A program made the translations under genes and the position numbers. A model generated the notes under the pieces. The model had not been told where the DNA came from. It saw nothing but the letters and a program-made list of their open reading frames with translations, and did no database searches. DNA of 64,000 nt from an uncultured Bacteroidaceae bacterium (GTDB taxonomy: Bacteria > Bacteroidota > Bacteroidia > Bacteroidales > Bacteroidaceae), in NCBI GenBank assembly GCA_905234735.1, contig CAJOJA010000002.1, positions 62,001 through 126,000 of the forward strand. The letters are read 5' to 3'. Position 1 is the first letter of the stretch. Each line of letters opens with the position of its first letter. Shown here one piece after another: positions 14,937 through 23,500 of the stretch.

Positions 14937-15578
14937 ATGGAAGCTCCAACGACATTTCTCCCGAAAGGGGGCGGTTACGAAGGACTGGCTGTCTACAAGA
15001 AGGCTACGGTCATCTACGACATGACTTTCCACTTTGCCCACCGCTTCCTGCAGGAACACAAGGACCGTACCGTGGACCAGATGGTGCAGGCGGCCCGTTC
15101 GGGGAAGCAGAATATCGCGGAGGGTAGTGCTGCCAGTACCACCTCGTCCGAGACGGAGCTGAAACTGATGAATGTGGCCCGGGCAAGTATGAAGGAATTG
15201 CTCGTGGACTATGAGGACTACCTGCGTGTGCGCAACCTCGCCCAATGGAATATCCACGATGAGCGGGCAGTGAAGACGCGCAACTTCTGCAAGAAACATA
15301 CGGAGTCGTCTGACTTCATGGCCGACATCGACAAACGAGGCGATGAGGCCATCGCCAATATCGTAATCACCCTGCTCCACCAGTTCGACAGCATGATGGG
15401 CAGCCTCATCGCTGCCTTGGAGAAGGATTTTGTGGCCAAGGGTGGCATCCGCGAACGCATGACGGCTGCCCGACTGGGCTACCGCCACCAACAGGACGAC
15501 GAGATTCGTCGGCTTACTGAAGAGAACCAAAGACTAAAACGAGAAATAGAACAACTACGAGGGCAATTGGGAATATAG
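14937..15578 (+). CDS. Four-helix-bundle protein (23S rRNA IVP / suffix-domain type)
   Basis: 213-residue cytoplasmic protein with no signal peptide. Residues about 10-130 fit the four-helix-bundle family related to proteins encoded in 23S rRNA intervening sequences (YEGLAVYKKATVIYDMTFHF, then ARSGKQNIAEGSAASTTSSE and LKLMNVARASMKELLVDYEDYL). The C-terminus (about 185-210) is a short coiled coil of the EENQRLKREIEQLRGQL type, as in proteins with a four-helix-bundle suffix domain. It sits inside the fimbrial gene run, between the large fimbrillin and the pilin-like lipoproteins, which is unexpected for a soluble protein. Its TAG stop lies inside the next 9-bp repeat array. Function is unknown. 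Confidence 0.82.
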   Translation: MEAPTTFLPKGGGYEGLAVYKKATVIYDMTFHFAHRFLQEHKDRTVDQMVQAARSGKQNIAEGSAASTTSSETELKLMNVARASMKELLVDYEDYLRVRNLAQWNIHDERAVKTRNFCKKHTESSDFMADIDKRGDEAIANIVITLLHQFDSMMGSLIAALEKDFVAKGGIRERMTAARLGYRHQQDDEIRRLTEENQRLKREIEQLRGQLGI

Positions 15579-15664
15579 GACCTATGGGACTTATGCGACC
15601 TATGAGATTTATGAGACTTATACGACCTATGAGATTTATGAGACTTATACGACCTATAAGACTT
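15575..15664. repeat. 9-bp repeat array spanning stop codon, start codon and signal peptide
   Basis: Ten units of 9 bp. The first holds the stop of the four-helix-bundle gene (15576-15578); the second begins with the ATG (15584) of the next lipoprotein. Units 4-6 (15602-15628) and 7-9 (15629-15655) are identical 27-bp blocks, a recent-looking higher-order duplication. Confidence 0.95.
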
Positions 15665-16780
15665 ATATTGCTGGGAAGCCTGCTGATGGCGGGCTGCGCT
15701 GAAGAGGAGATGGGTGTCTGGCCTGTCTCGGGGGATGCCGTGCCCATTGCCTTCGAGTGCTGGACCGATGAGACGTATAAGTCCGACGAGACCCGGACGG
15801 CGAACGGCTACACGGGAAATCTTACCAACGAAAACCAACAACTGAGATACGCGGGCTTCGGTGTGTTTATGGCGCACAATGCCTCTTCGAAACCCGACAT
15901 CATGTACAACCAGCGAGTGGAATATACCTTCCTCTCGGACGGCTCGGGGAATGGCTACTGGACCTACAGTCCCCTGAAATACTGGCCTGCACAGGCCAAT
16001 GGTGTGAGCATCTGTGCCTACGCCCCCTACGTGGAAAATCCTGTCAGCGTGTCTGCCGGCACCACCGGCATCATTGGCCTATCTGACAACGATGATACAA
16101 CGCCTCTTATTTTTTTCGCGCGTGCGAAACATCCCGAAGAGAACGTGGACCTGCTCTGGAGCCACGTCGGTGTTACCGACGCAATGCTTACCGACGGTCG
16201 CCCAAGAATGAGCCGCGCGGTGGGTCTGCAGATGAAGCACGCTCTGACCCGCGTGAAGCTATCCATCGGCATCACCAACGGTAGCACGCTGGCAACTGGC
16301 GACAAACTGCTCGTGAAGCGCGTCACCCTGACCGGCAACTTTGCCAAGACGGGAAAATTGGACCTGACCGGCTCGGGCACTACGCCCACATGGACCGAAC
16401 AAGATGTTGAAGCCACCGATGAGACCATCTTCGTAGACTGCAACCCCGAAGTGAATCCCAACTCCTACGGCATCATCGCCGAGGAGGCCCGCTACATCGA
16501 GGGTCTGCCCTACAATTGGCTGCCCAGCGGTCTGCCACACACGAACTACAATGCTGCAGATGCCACCACGAAGACGAACCTGCTGTGCATGGGCGACGCG
16601 CCCTCGTATCTCTACCTGATTCCGCAGACAGCCCTGGAGTTTACCTGTGTGGTGGACTTCTACAGGAAACCCAGCGTGGGTGACGCAACCGAGTTCTCCA
16701 AGAGCACCGATTCCGCTATCCAAATCGCATCGCTGGAAGGGAATAAGACGTATGACCTGACTTTAAAGATTACGCTATGA
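15584..16780 (+). CDS. Fimbrillin-family lipoprotein 1, short C-terminus
   Basis: 398-residue lipoprotein with lipobox LMAGC near residue 38. The signal peptide is unusually long and Arg-rich because it is encoded by 9-bp repeat units; several in-frame ATGs in the array are alternative starts. SDETRTANGY gives the Thr-Arg processing motif. YAGFGVFMAHN, PLKYWPAQ, ICAYAPYV and LQMKHALTRVKLSIGI are type V pilin blocks. The chain ends right after TYDLTLKITL, without the C-terminal strand (V..W type) seen in the large fimbrillin and in the next two genes. In type V pili that end supplies the donor strand, so this protein may be a tip subunit; this is an inference. The stop overlaps the next ATG (ATGA). 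Confidence 0.86.
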   Translation: MGLMRPMRFMRLIRPMRFMRLIRPIRLILLGSLLMAGCAEEEMGVWPVSGDAVPIAFECWTDETYKSDETRTANGYTGNLTNENQQLRYAGFGVFMAHNASSKPDIMYNQRVEYTFLSDGSGNGYWTYSPLKYWPAQANGVSICAYAPYVENPVSVSAGTTGIIGLSDNDDTTPLIFFARAKHPEENVDLLWSHVGVTDAMLTDGRPRMSRAVGLQMKHALTRVKLSIGITNGSTLATGDKLLVKRVTLTGNFAKTGKLDLTGSGTTPTWTEQDVEATDETIFVDCNPEVNPNSYGIIAEEARYIEGLPYNWLPSGLPHTNYNAADATTKTNLLCMGDAPSYLYLIPQTALEFTCVVDFYRKPSVGDATEFSKSTDSAIQIASLEGNKTYDLTLKITL

Positions 16781-17937
16781 GAGGGGGGATGGGACATATG
16801 AGACTTATGGGACCTATAGGACTTATAGGACCTATAGGACTTATGGGACTTATAGGACTTATAAGTTGCTCGGGGGAGCTGCCGCAGATAGCGGACAGCG
16901 AGCGCCCCATCGCCTTTGTCACCTACACATCCCAGCCGATGGCTACCCGTGCTGACTCGTCGCTGATGGCGGTCAGCGAGATTCCCTACGGCAAGAGCAT
17001 CGGGGTCTATGCCTACTACCACGACAACAGCACGTGGGCCACTGATCCCACCCAGACGGCAGACTTCATGTTCAACCAGCAGGCCATGAACACGGGGCTG
17101 GACGTGCCCTTCACCTATGCCCCGCTGAAATACTGGCCCAACGAGGAGGCGGACAAACTGAGTTTCATTGCCTACTATCCCTACAGCGACGGCACCATGG
17201 GCATCACTCCCAACCTTACCCAAGAGGGTACGGGACTGCCTACCTTCAACTTCGCCGTGAAGGATAAGGTGAAGCAGCAGGTGGACTTCATGGTCTCTGA
17301 CCTCATAACCGACCTGCCCAAGTCGCGCGACACCGGCAGCAACGGCAGCTTCAACGACCTGACTGTCACCGACCGTGTGCGCTTCCTCTTCAAACACGCT
17401 ACCGCGAAGATTGAATTCCGTGTGAGAGTGGACGAGGCGGCCCGCAAGGACTTGGCCTACTTCACCCTGAAGGGCATCACCCTCACCAACATCTACAACG
17501 AGGGTCGCCTGACACCCACCTACAGTGCCGTAGACGGAACCGCGCTCACGTGGTCGGACTACGGGGAATCGCACAAGACCGACTACGCGTGCAAGACCAC
17601 CGAGGCCTATCTGCTGCTGCCGCAGCCGCTGCGCGAGGATGCACACCTCGTGGTCGACTACGACCTGGCCTTCAAGAGCGAGGGTACTACATACACCTAC
17701 GATGCCAGCGGCAACCCCGTGGCTACCGAGGAATATACCTATCTGAATCGTTCAACGAGCAGGGCACTCAAGGAACTGAAAGTTAGTGGCTCGGAGGACT
17801 GCCTCACCGCATGGCTCCCCAACCACCACTATGTATATATTATCGTCATCAAACCCCACGCCATCGACTTCACCGGTCAGGTGGTGGAGTGGGGCGATAC
17901 GGCGCCGGAAAGTGAATTTGAATTGGAAGAACCATGA
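16777..17937 (+). CDS. Fimbrillin-family lipoprotein 2
   Basis: 386-residue lipoprotein with lipobox LISC encoded at the end of an eight-unit 9-bp repeat array (16789-16860). QPMATRADSS carries the Thr-Arg processing motif. Pilin blocks are SIGVYAYYHDN, FTYAPLKYWPNEE, KLSFIAYYPYS and VRFLFKHATAKIEFRV. The C-terminus (VIVIKPHAIDFTGQVVEWG) resembles the donor-strand end of type V pilins. Both ends overlap neighbours by four bases (ATGA), so synthesis is probably coupled to the genes at 15584 and 17934. It is probably a minor pilus subunit; the specific position in the fibre cannot be read from sequence. Confidence 0.87.
   Translation: MRGGMGHMRLMGPIGLIGPIGLMGLIGLISCSGELPQIADSERPIAFVTYTSQPMATRADSSLMAVSEIPYGKSIGVYAYYHDNSTWATDPTQTADFMFNQQAMNTGLDVPFTYAPLKYWPNEEADKLSFIAYYPYSDGTMGITPNLTQEGTGLPTFNFAVKDKVKQQVDFMVSDLITDLPKSRDTGSNGSFNDLTVTDRVRFLFKHATAKIEFRVRVDEAARKDLAYFTLKGITLTNIYNEGRLTPTYSAVDGTALTWSDYGESHKTDYACKTTEAYLLLPQPLREDAHLVVDYDLAFKSEGTTYTYDASGNPVATEEYTYLNRSTSRALKELKVSGSEDCLTAWLPNHHYVYIIVIKPHAIDFTGQVVEWGDTAPESEFELEEP
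16789..16860. repeat. 9-bp repeat array encoding a lipoprotein signal peptide
   Basis: Eight units of ATR-(G/A)GA-CNT read as Met/Ile-Gly/Arg-Leu/Pro (one His). They form the signal peptide core just before ISC. Confidence 0.94.
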
Positions 17938-19217
17938 GTAGGAAGAGAGGAATAAGACTAATGGGACCTATGGGACTTATGGGACTTATGGGACTTATGA
18001 GACCTATGGGACTTATAGGACTTATAAGTCTTGTGGGACTTATGGGGCTTGTGAGTTGCGAGCATGGTCCGGGGGCTGAGGAGGAGGTGACGGAGAAGGT
18101 GGTGGGCTTTGCGGCACACTTTGCCGAGGAGGAAGAAAGCGTGCGGGCCACACGTGCCGAGGGCGACCCAGAGCCAGGCGACGGAGAACTGACCAACGCT
18201 ATGTTGCAGAAACTGGGCTTCGGGGTCTATTGCTGGTACACGGGCACCATCCTGGTCGACCCAACTTTCCCCACGCCCAAGACGCACATCAAGGACTATA
18301 TGGGTACTAATGGCTATATGCTCATGCGCAACCAGAAGGTGGAATATGATGACGTTACGAGTAAGTGGGGCTACTCGCCAAGGAAATACTGGCCACAGGA
18401 TCCGAGCGAGCGACTGACGCTGCGTGCCTACGCCCCCTACACCAACTATCTGGTGACCGACGCACATGGTATGCCACTGCTGCCCGTGACGGTGAAGGCC
18501 ACCGACTATGCCAACGGCACGCAGCACGACCCGCTGTGGGGAACGGGGGGAGGGGTTTCCATCACCCATAATGACGATCCCTATATACCGGATGATAACA
18601 CGTACGGTGGGCATTATAACAACTATACCTACGAAATGAGCGGCGACAGGCTGGTAGCAGACACCCATGACGGCATCATACACTGGTTCTTCCACCACGG
18701 TATGTCGAAGCTGATGTTCAGTGTAAAAGTTATTGAAGACTCGGGTTGTGAAAAGGTGACCATCACCGGTATCACCATCACACCGCTCTATAATCAAGGT
18801 CTGCTCGACCTGAGCAGCCCCACGGCATCATCGTCTGAAAAGCCAATCTGGACGAATTGTGATGGAGGGATAACGGTGGAACTCGAAGCAAAGGACTTGG
18901 CGTCCAATCCGTTTGAGATAGATACAAAAACCAATACCGATCTCGGTCCCCACAACCTCCTTGGTAAGGGGCTGCTCATCATCCCACGCAACTACACGTC
19001 GCCGTCCATGACGGTTACGCTCACCTATATGATAGATAATGACCCCTTAACGTATCAGGCCGAAGGTACAATCGCGAGGAATTTCTTAGGAAACACAAGC
19101 TATACGTTGGGACTGACGCTGAGCCCGTCGACTAAAGGTTTGGATATCACACTTGTGCAGTCGGCCTTCACGGATTGGATTCAAATGGAAGAAACGGAAA
19201 GGGTATATAACTGGTAG
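17934..19217 (+). CDS. Fimbrillin-family lipoprotein 3
   Basis: 427-residue lipoprotein with lipobox GLVSC near residue 42. The start MSRKRGIRL is basic, followed by an eleven-unit repeat-encoded hydrophobic core. SVRATRAEGD is the Thr-Arg processing motif. LGFGVYCWYTG, YSPRKYWPQDPSERLTLRAYAPY and IIHWFFHHGMSKLMFSVKV are pilin-like blocks. The C-terminal LTLSPSTKGLDITLVQSAFTDW matches the donor-strand end of type V pilins. The start overlaps the previous stop (ATGA) and the next gene begins six bases after its stop, so it belongs to one tightly packed operon. Confidence 0.87.
   Translation: MSRKRGIRLMGPMGLMGLMGLMRPMGLIGLISLVGLMGLVSCEHGPGAEEEVTEKVVGFAAHFAEEEESVRATRAEGDPEPGDGELTNAMLQKLGFGVYCWYTGTILVDPTFPTPKTHIKDYMGTNGYMLMRNQKVEYDDVTSKWGYSPRKYWPQDPSERLTLRAYAPYTNYLVTDAHGMPLLPVTVKATDYANGTQHDPLWGTGGGVSITHNDDPYIPDDNTYGGHYNNYTYEMSGDRLVADTHDGIIHWFFHHGMSKLMFSVKVIEDSGCEKVTITGITITPLYNQGLLDLSSPTASSSEKPIWTNCDGGITVELEAKDLASNPFEIDTKTNTDLGPHNLLGKGLLIIPRNYTSPSMTVTLTYMIDNDPLTYQAEGTIARNFLGNTSYTLGLTLSPSTKGLDITLVQSAFTDWIQMEETERVYNW
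17952..18050. repeat. 9-bp repeat array encoding a lipoprotein signal peptide
   Basis: Eleven units, mostly ATGGGACTT, with GTGGGACTT and ATGGGGCTT variants at the end. They read as Met/Ile/Val-Gly-Leu repeats directly before VSC. Confidence 0.95.
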
Positions 19218-19223
19218 AAGAAC

Positions 19224-20498
19224 ATGAGTAAGAGGAGAGGTATAAGACTAATGAGACTTATGGGACCTATAGGACCTATGAGACTTATAGGACCTATGGG
19301 ACTTATGGGACTTATAGGGCTTATGGGGCTTGCGAGCTGTTCGGGCGAGCAGGACGGACCAGGGGTACAGGAATGGGAGATGGCGATAGAAACCTCGATG
19401 TTGGTACGGCAGTTCGAAGAGGCGGAGACGACCCAAAACGAGGAGGCAGATGCTGTTACCCGTGCTTGGGATCCGACGCCGTACTATCTCTACGACGAAC
19501 TCTATGAACCTGGGTTGCACTATACCTCACTTACCGGCAGGTCCATCGATGCGTTCTTAACGAAGGGCACGGATGCTACCCTGCATGGGCGACTGAGAAG
19601 GAAAGGCGATGGCAAATGGAAGCTGACACTGAACTTTGAACCTACGTTGTCCAGTATAGAGACTTACTACGTCTATGGTTTCATCCCCGGCGATGCTGCC
19701 GACAACGCCACCATTGATCTGCTTCCGGAAAGCAGCGACTATGCCGCTGGTGCCCGGCTGACCATTCATGGGATGAAGGCCATCGCCAACGACCCCTGTG
19801 TGATTATCGGTGCCAAGGAAGGACCTAATGAAAACAGCGACAATGGCTTGAAAGCCGGTGACTTTGCCTTCGTCTTAGATGCCAGACAGCATGAGGAGGG
19901 AGGTGTTTCCGTTATCTCCCCGAACTACCTGTACCTGCTCTTCGACCACCTCTACTCGGCCTTGTGCATCAGTATGAAGGTGCATTATGACTATGCAGCG
20001 CTGCGCACCATAAAACTGAAGAAAATAGAATTGCTAACCTATGTCGGAGCATCGATATCGAAGGAAAAGTCGGATGTAACCATCACCTTGGTGCCGAATG
20101 CTGAAGGCCAAAATCCCATTACCAGTCTGGAATTCACCCCCACGGGAAATGATGCCTCTGCGGCTGCGATATTCACATCGAGCGATGAAGCCGGTGTAAC
20201 ACTCTCTACCGAGTACAGTTCGTACATGGGCCACTTCATGCCTGCGAATGTCTCCAGATTAGATGTGACCTGTACATACGATGTCTATGACAAAAACGTA
20301 ACAACAGAGCACCCGGATGGGAACCTGATTCGCAAGGACTGCACGGCAACAAATAGACTGGAAATCCATGAACTGTTCTCCGGACAGAGCACAACGATAC
20401 GTGGCCGTAGGTATAATGTTAAATTGACCATCGAACCGACGTACCTGTACGTCCTTTCGGAGCCGGACCTGGATAACCCGACGGTGACGGTGGAGTGA
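19224..20498 (+). CDS. Fimbrillin-like lipoprotein 4
   Basis: 424-residue lipoprotein, lipobox GLASC near residue 39, with a basic start (MSKRRGIRL) nearly identical to that of the preceding gene. DAVTRAWDPT is the Thr-Arg motif. The body is beta-rich and more diverged: the usual KYWP block is not obvious. The second half (LYLLFDHLYSALCISMKVHY, with LRTIKLKKIELLT) and the end (RRYNVKLTIEPTYLYVL) keep the pilin layout. It may be a tip or accessory pilin. Its stop is followed by a TTGAAA repeat and then the first giant gene, 39 bases away. Confidence 0.75.
   Translation: MSKRRGIRLMRLMGPIGPMRLIGPMGLMGLIGLMGLASCSGEQDGPGVQEWEMAIETSMLVRQFEEAETTQNEEADAVTRAWDPTPYYLYDELYEPGLHYTSLTGRSIDAFLTKGTDATLHGRLRRKGDGKWKLTLNFEPTLSSIETYYVYGFIPGDAADNATIDLLPESSDYAAGARLTIHGMKAIANDPCVIIGAKEGPNENSDNGLKAGDFAFVLDARQHEEGGVSVISPNYLYLLFDHLYSALCISMKVHYDYAALRTIKLKKIELLTYVGASISKEKSDVTITLVPNAEGQNPITSLEFTPTGNDASAAAIFTSSDEAGVTLSTEYSSYMGHFMPANVSRLDVTCTYDVYDKNVTTEHPDGNLIRKDCTATNRLEIHELFSGQSTTIRGRRYNVKLTIEPTYLYVLSEPDLDNPTVTVE
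19242..19331. repeat. 9-bp repeat array encoding a lipoprotein signal peptide
   Basis: Ten units (for example ATGAGACTT, ATAGGACCT, ATGGGACTT) encode a Met/Ile-Gly/Arg-Leu/Pro signal peptide before GLASC. Confidence 0.94.
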
Positions 20499-20537
20499 AT
20501 TGAAAATTGAAAGTTGAAAGTTGAGAATTGAAAGTTG
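20499..20537. repeat. TTGAAAG junction repeat before the first giant gene
   Basis: Short tandem units of TTGAAAG/ATTGAAA fill the 39 bases between the stop at 20498 and the ATG at 20538. No promoter box is visible, so this is a spacer or leader. The same family is found at 1414-1447 and 57526-57556. Confidence 0.7.
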
Positions 20538-23500
20538 ATGAAACGTATTGCCTCCATAATAATACTGCTGATAGGGATTGCACAGCTGATGCAAGCCCAG
20601 ATCAAGGTGGGTGGCAATATCTACGGTGGCGGCAACCGCGGAAATGTGGACGGAAGTACGAAGGTGACGGTGATGGCCGGCAACCTGAACAAGGTGTTCG
20701 GCGGTGCGCGTATGGCCAATGTGGGTGGTAATACCTACGTCAATGTCGACGGAAAGAATGCTACGGGCTATTCAATCATTAACTACCTCTATGGCGGCAA
20801 CGACATATCCGGCACCATCGGCACGGCAAAGGCGGTGAACGAAACTCTGCCGACGGAACTGACAGGAAATGAAGACGGGGTTGACTATACGTGGAACACC
20901 TACGTTCATATCTCTGCGAAGATGGATGCCACCGACCCCACCAAGGTTGCTGCCGACAACGAGAAGATATATATCGGCCAGGCCTTTGCCGGTGGTAATG
21001 GTGAATACACCTATACCGACGATGAAGGAAACGACCTGAAAGACAGTGAAGGCAACTATATCGTCAAGAGCGGCGACCAGACCATCGCCACCCGTGCCAC
21101 AGCCTTCAACGTCCCCGAGGTAGCCAAGAGCTATCTCGATGTGCAAGGCGGCTCCATCGTCTATGCCTATGGTGGCGGCAACAACGCTACGGTGAAGGAG
21201 AAGGCAGTCATCCACGTGGATAACCCCAGTGAGGTGGTGAACCATGTGCTGGTCGACGATGACGGGCTTGAGGCTGACGCTGCTACCTATACGGCTTATG
21301 AGACTGGGCTGGAAAATGAAACCTACGACCCCGACGGGACCAATGTGATTGACGGGAAGAACTACCACGAGTTGCTGACCACCTCGCGCTTCCGCTACGA
21401 CATGGGCATCAACACCACCTTCTCGTTCCCCAGCAGCGGCGCGTTCCAGATTGGCCGCTTCTTCGGCGGCAACAATCGGGCCGAGATGGCCATCCGCCCC
21501 GTCTGGAACCTACAGTCCGGAAAGATTCGCAACCTCTACAGCGGTGGTAACAAAGGTGCGATGAGCAGTCCCGAGGGCCTGCTGTTGGAAATTCCTGCCA
21601 CCTCAACGATTGTCGTGGATAACATCTTTGGCGGTTGCCGCATGGCCGACGTGATTCCGAAGGTAGACGGCATCTACACGCCATGTATGAACCTTCAGGA
21701 CAAAGACAATGAGGGCAATCTCATCTACAAATTCCCCAATGAACTGGCGGCACGTGTGCTTGTGCGCGGAGGCGATGTCAATAATGTCTATGGTGGTAAC
21801 GACATAACGGGCAAGGTGTATGGAGGTAATGCCATCGGTATCTACTCCAGCATCCGTGGCGATGTCTATGGCGGTGGCAACGGTGCCTACCCCTATACCG
21901 ATGATGATAACCTCAAGAATGACTTCACCTACGGCGACTTATATTATGAAGGCGACGGTACGGCAGAGTCCCTCAATGCCTTCCGGCCGAATGCCGAGCA
22001 GGTGTCCATCCGTCTGAAGGGAACCGATGCCGAACATCCCACCGTCGTCAGGGGCTCTATCTATTGCGGTGGAAACTGTGCTTCGATTCAGCCGGTGAAG
22101 AGCAATCCCATGATTGAGTTGAAGATTGGTTCCCACTCCATTGCCGAGAATGTGTTCCTCGGAAACAATGGTGCGGGCATGATAAATCCCTCCATCCTGG
22201 AAACCTTAAAAAGCATCAACTCCTTGAATTTGTTAGACCCCTCCGTGTTTGCCGAATATATGGAGGGCGTTGTCATGAACCATACCCCCCAGATTGTCTT
22301 TGACAGTAAGACGAACGGAGACCATGACGACTATGTGGACAATTCGAGCTATGTGGGTTCCTTCTATTGCGGCGGTAATGTGGGTGGTATGGCCATAGCC
22401 GGTAAGAACACCTACCATATTGATCGTAGGTTGAATATCTATACGAAGTTTGTGGGAGGTTGCAATAATGCCGATGTGGAAGCCGGACCCTACAACGCAG
22501 CCTACGAAGGCGGTGTCATTGGTGTTCGCGGTGAACGAGGCCAATCCACGTCCGATTATTTTACCAGTAACGGTACGGCCAGCGGTGATATCCGTGACCG
22601 TCTTGAAATCAACCTGAACAACCTGACCATCACTCCTCTGCGATGGAGCGACGACAATACCCAGCTCATCTGGAATACCCATAAATGGTTTGAATATTCC
22701 CGCATAGAAGCAGGTACTACGTTGGCCGTAGGTGACACGTATTATACCTATAATACAACAACAAAGAAATATGAGCAGCAAACCGTAACAGATTCTCCCA
22801 TAGCCGTTGGTGAAAGCGACGAGTATTATGAGATGTTCCAGGACTTTGCTCCAGTGCCGCGAGATCCTTCGGACAAAGACATTCGTGTGTTGGGCGGTAA
22901 CGTCTATGGTGGCTGTTACAACAGTGGCCATGTGAACGGCAATGTCATCATCAACATCAACGAAGATGTCTTGAAGCGAGATGAGGTGTTCGGTGATGAG
23001 GGGCCATACGGAAGAGAAGCCTCCGGTGTCGATTTTGAGAAACAGCGCGACGATGTGGATGCCGTTGCCCTGACGGTGTTCGGTGCCGGTTGTGGTGAGC
23101 AAACCGAAATATGGGGCAGTACCACGGTGAACCTGAACAACGGCTATGTCTTCCAGGTCTTTGGCGGCGGTGAAGAAGGTGTTGTGGGCAAGAAGAACGC
23201 TGATGGCGAATATGCATACGACAAACGCTACAGCACCAACGTTAACCTCAAAGGCCCGAATGCGGGCTATTCGGACAAAGAGGATGGTCCTCCACTGGCC
23301 GAAGCGGAATATATCTTTGGTGGTGGTAATGAAGGCGATGTGTGTGGCGACACTTATGTGAATCTGGGTAACGGCCGATTCTACGATGCCTTCGGCGGTG
23401 CATGTAATGCCGACATCTATGGTGGTGTGGAAGTGACCGTCGGCTACAACGGCGGTTTTCCATGGAGCCTCGACAACATCTATGGTGGTAACAACTTCGG

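Noticed and set aside
14937..15578. Diversity-generating retroelement accessory protein (Avd)
   Set aside because: The protein is a related four-helix bundle, but no reverse transcriptase or template/variable repeat pair was found in the window.
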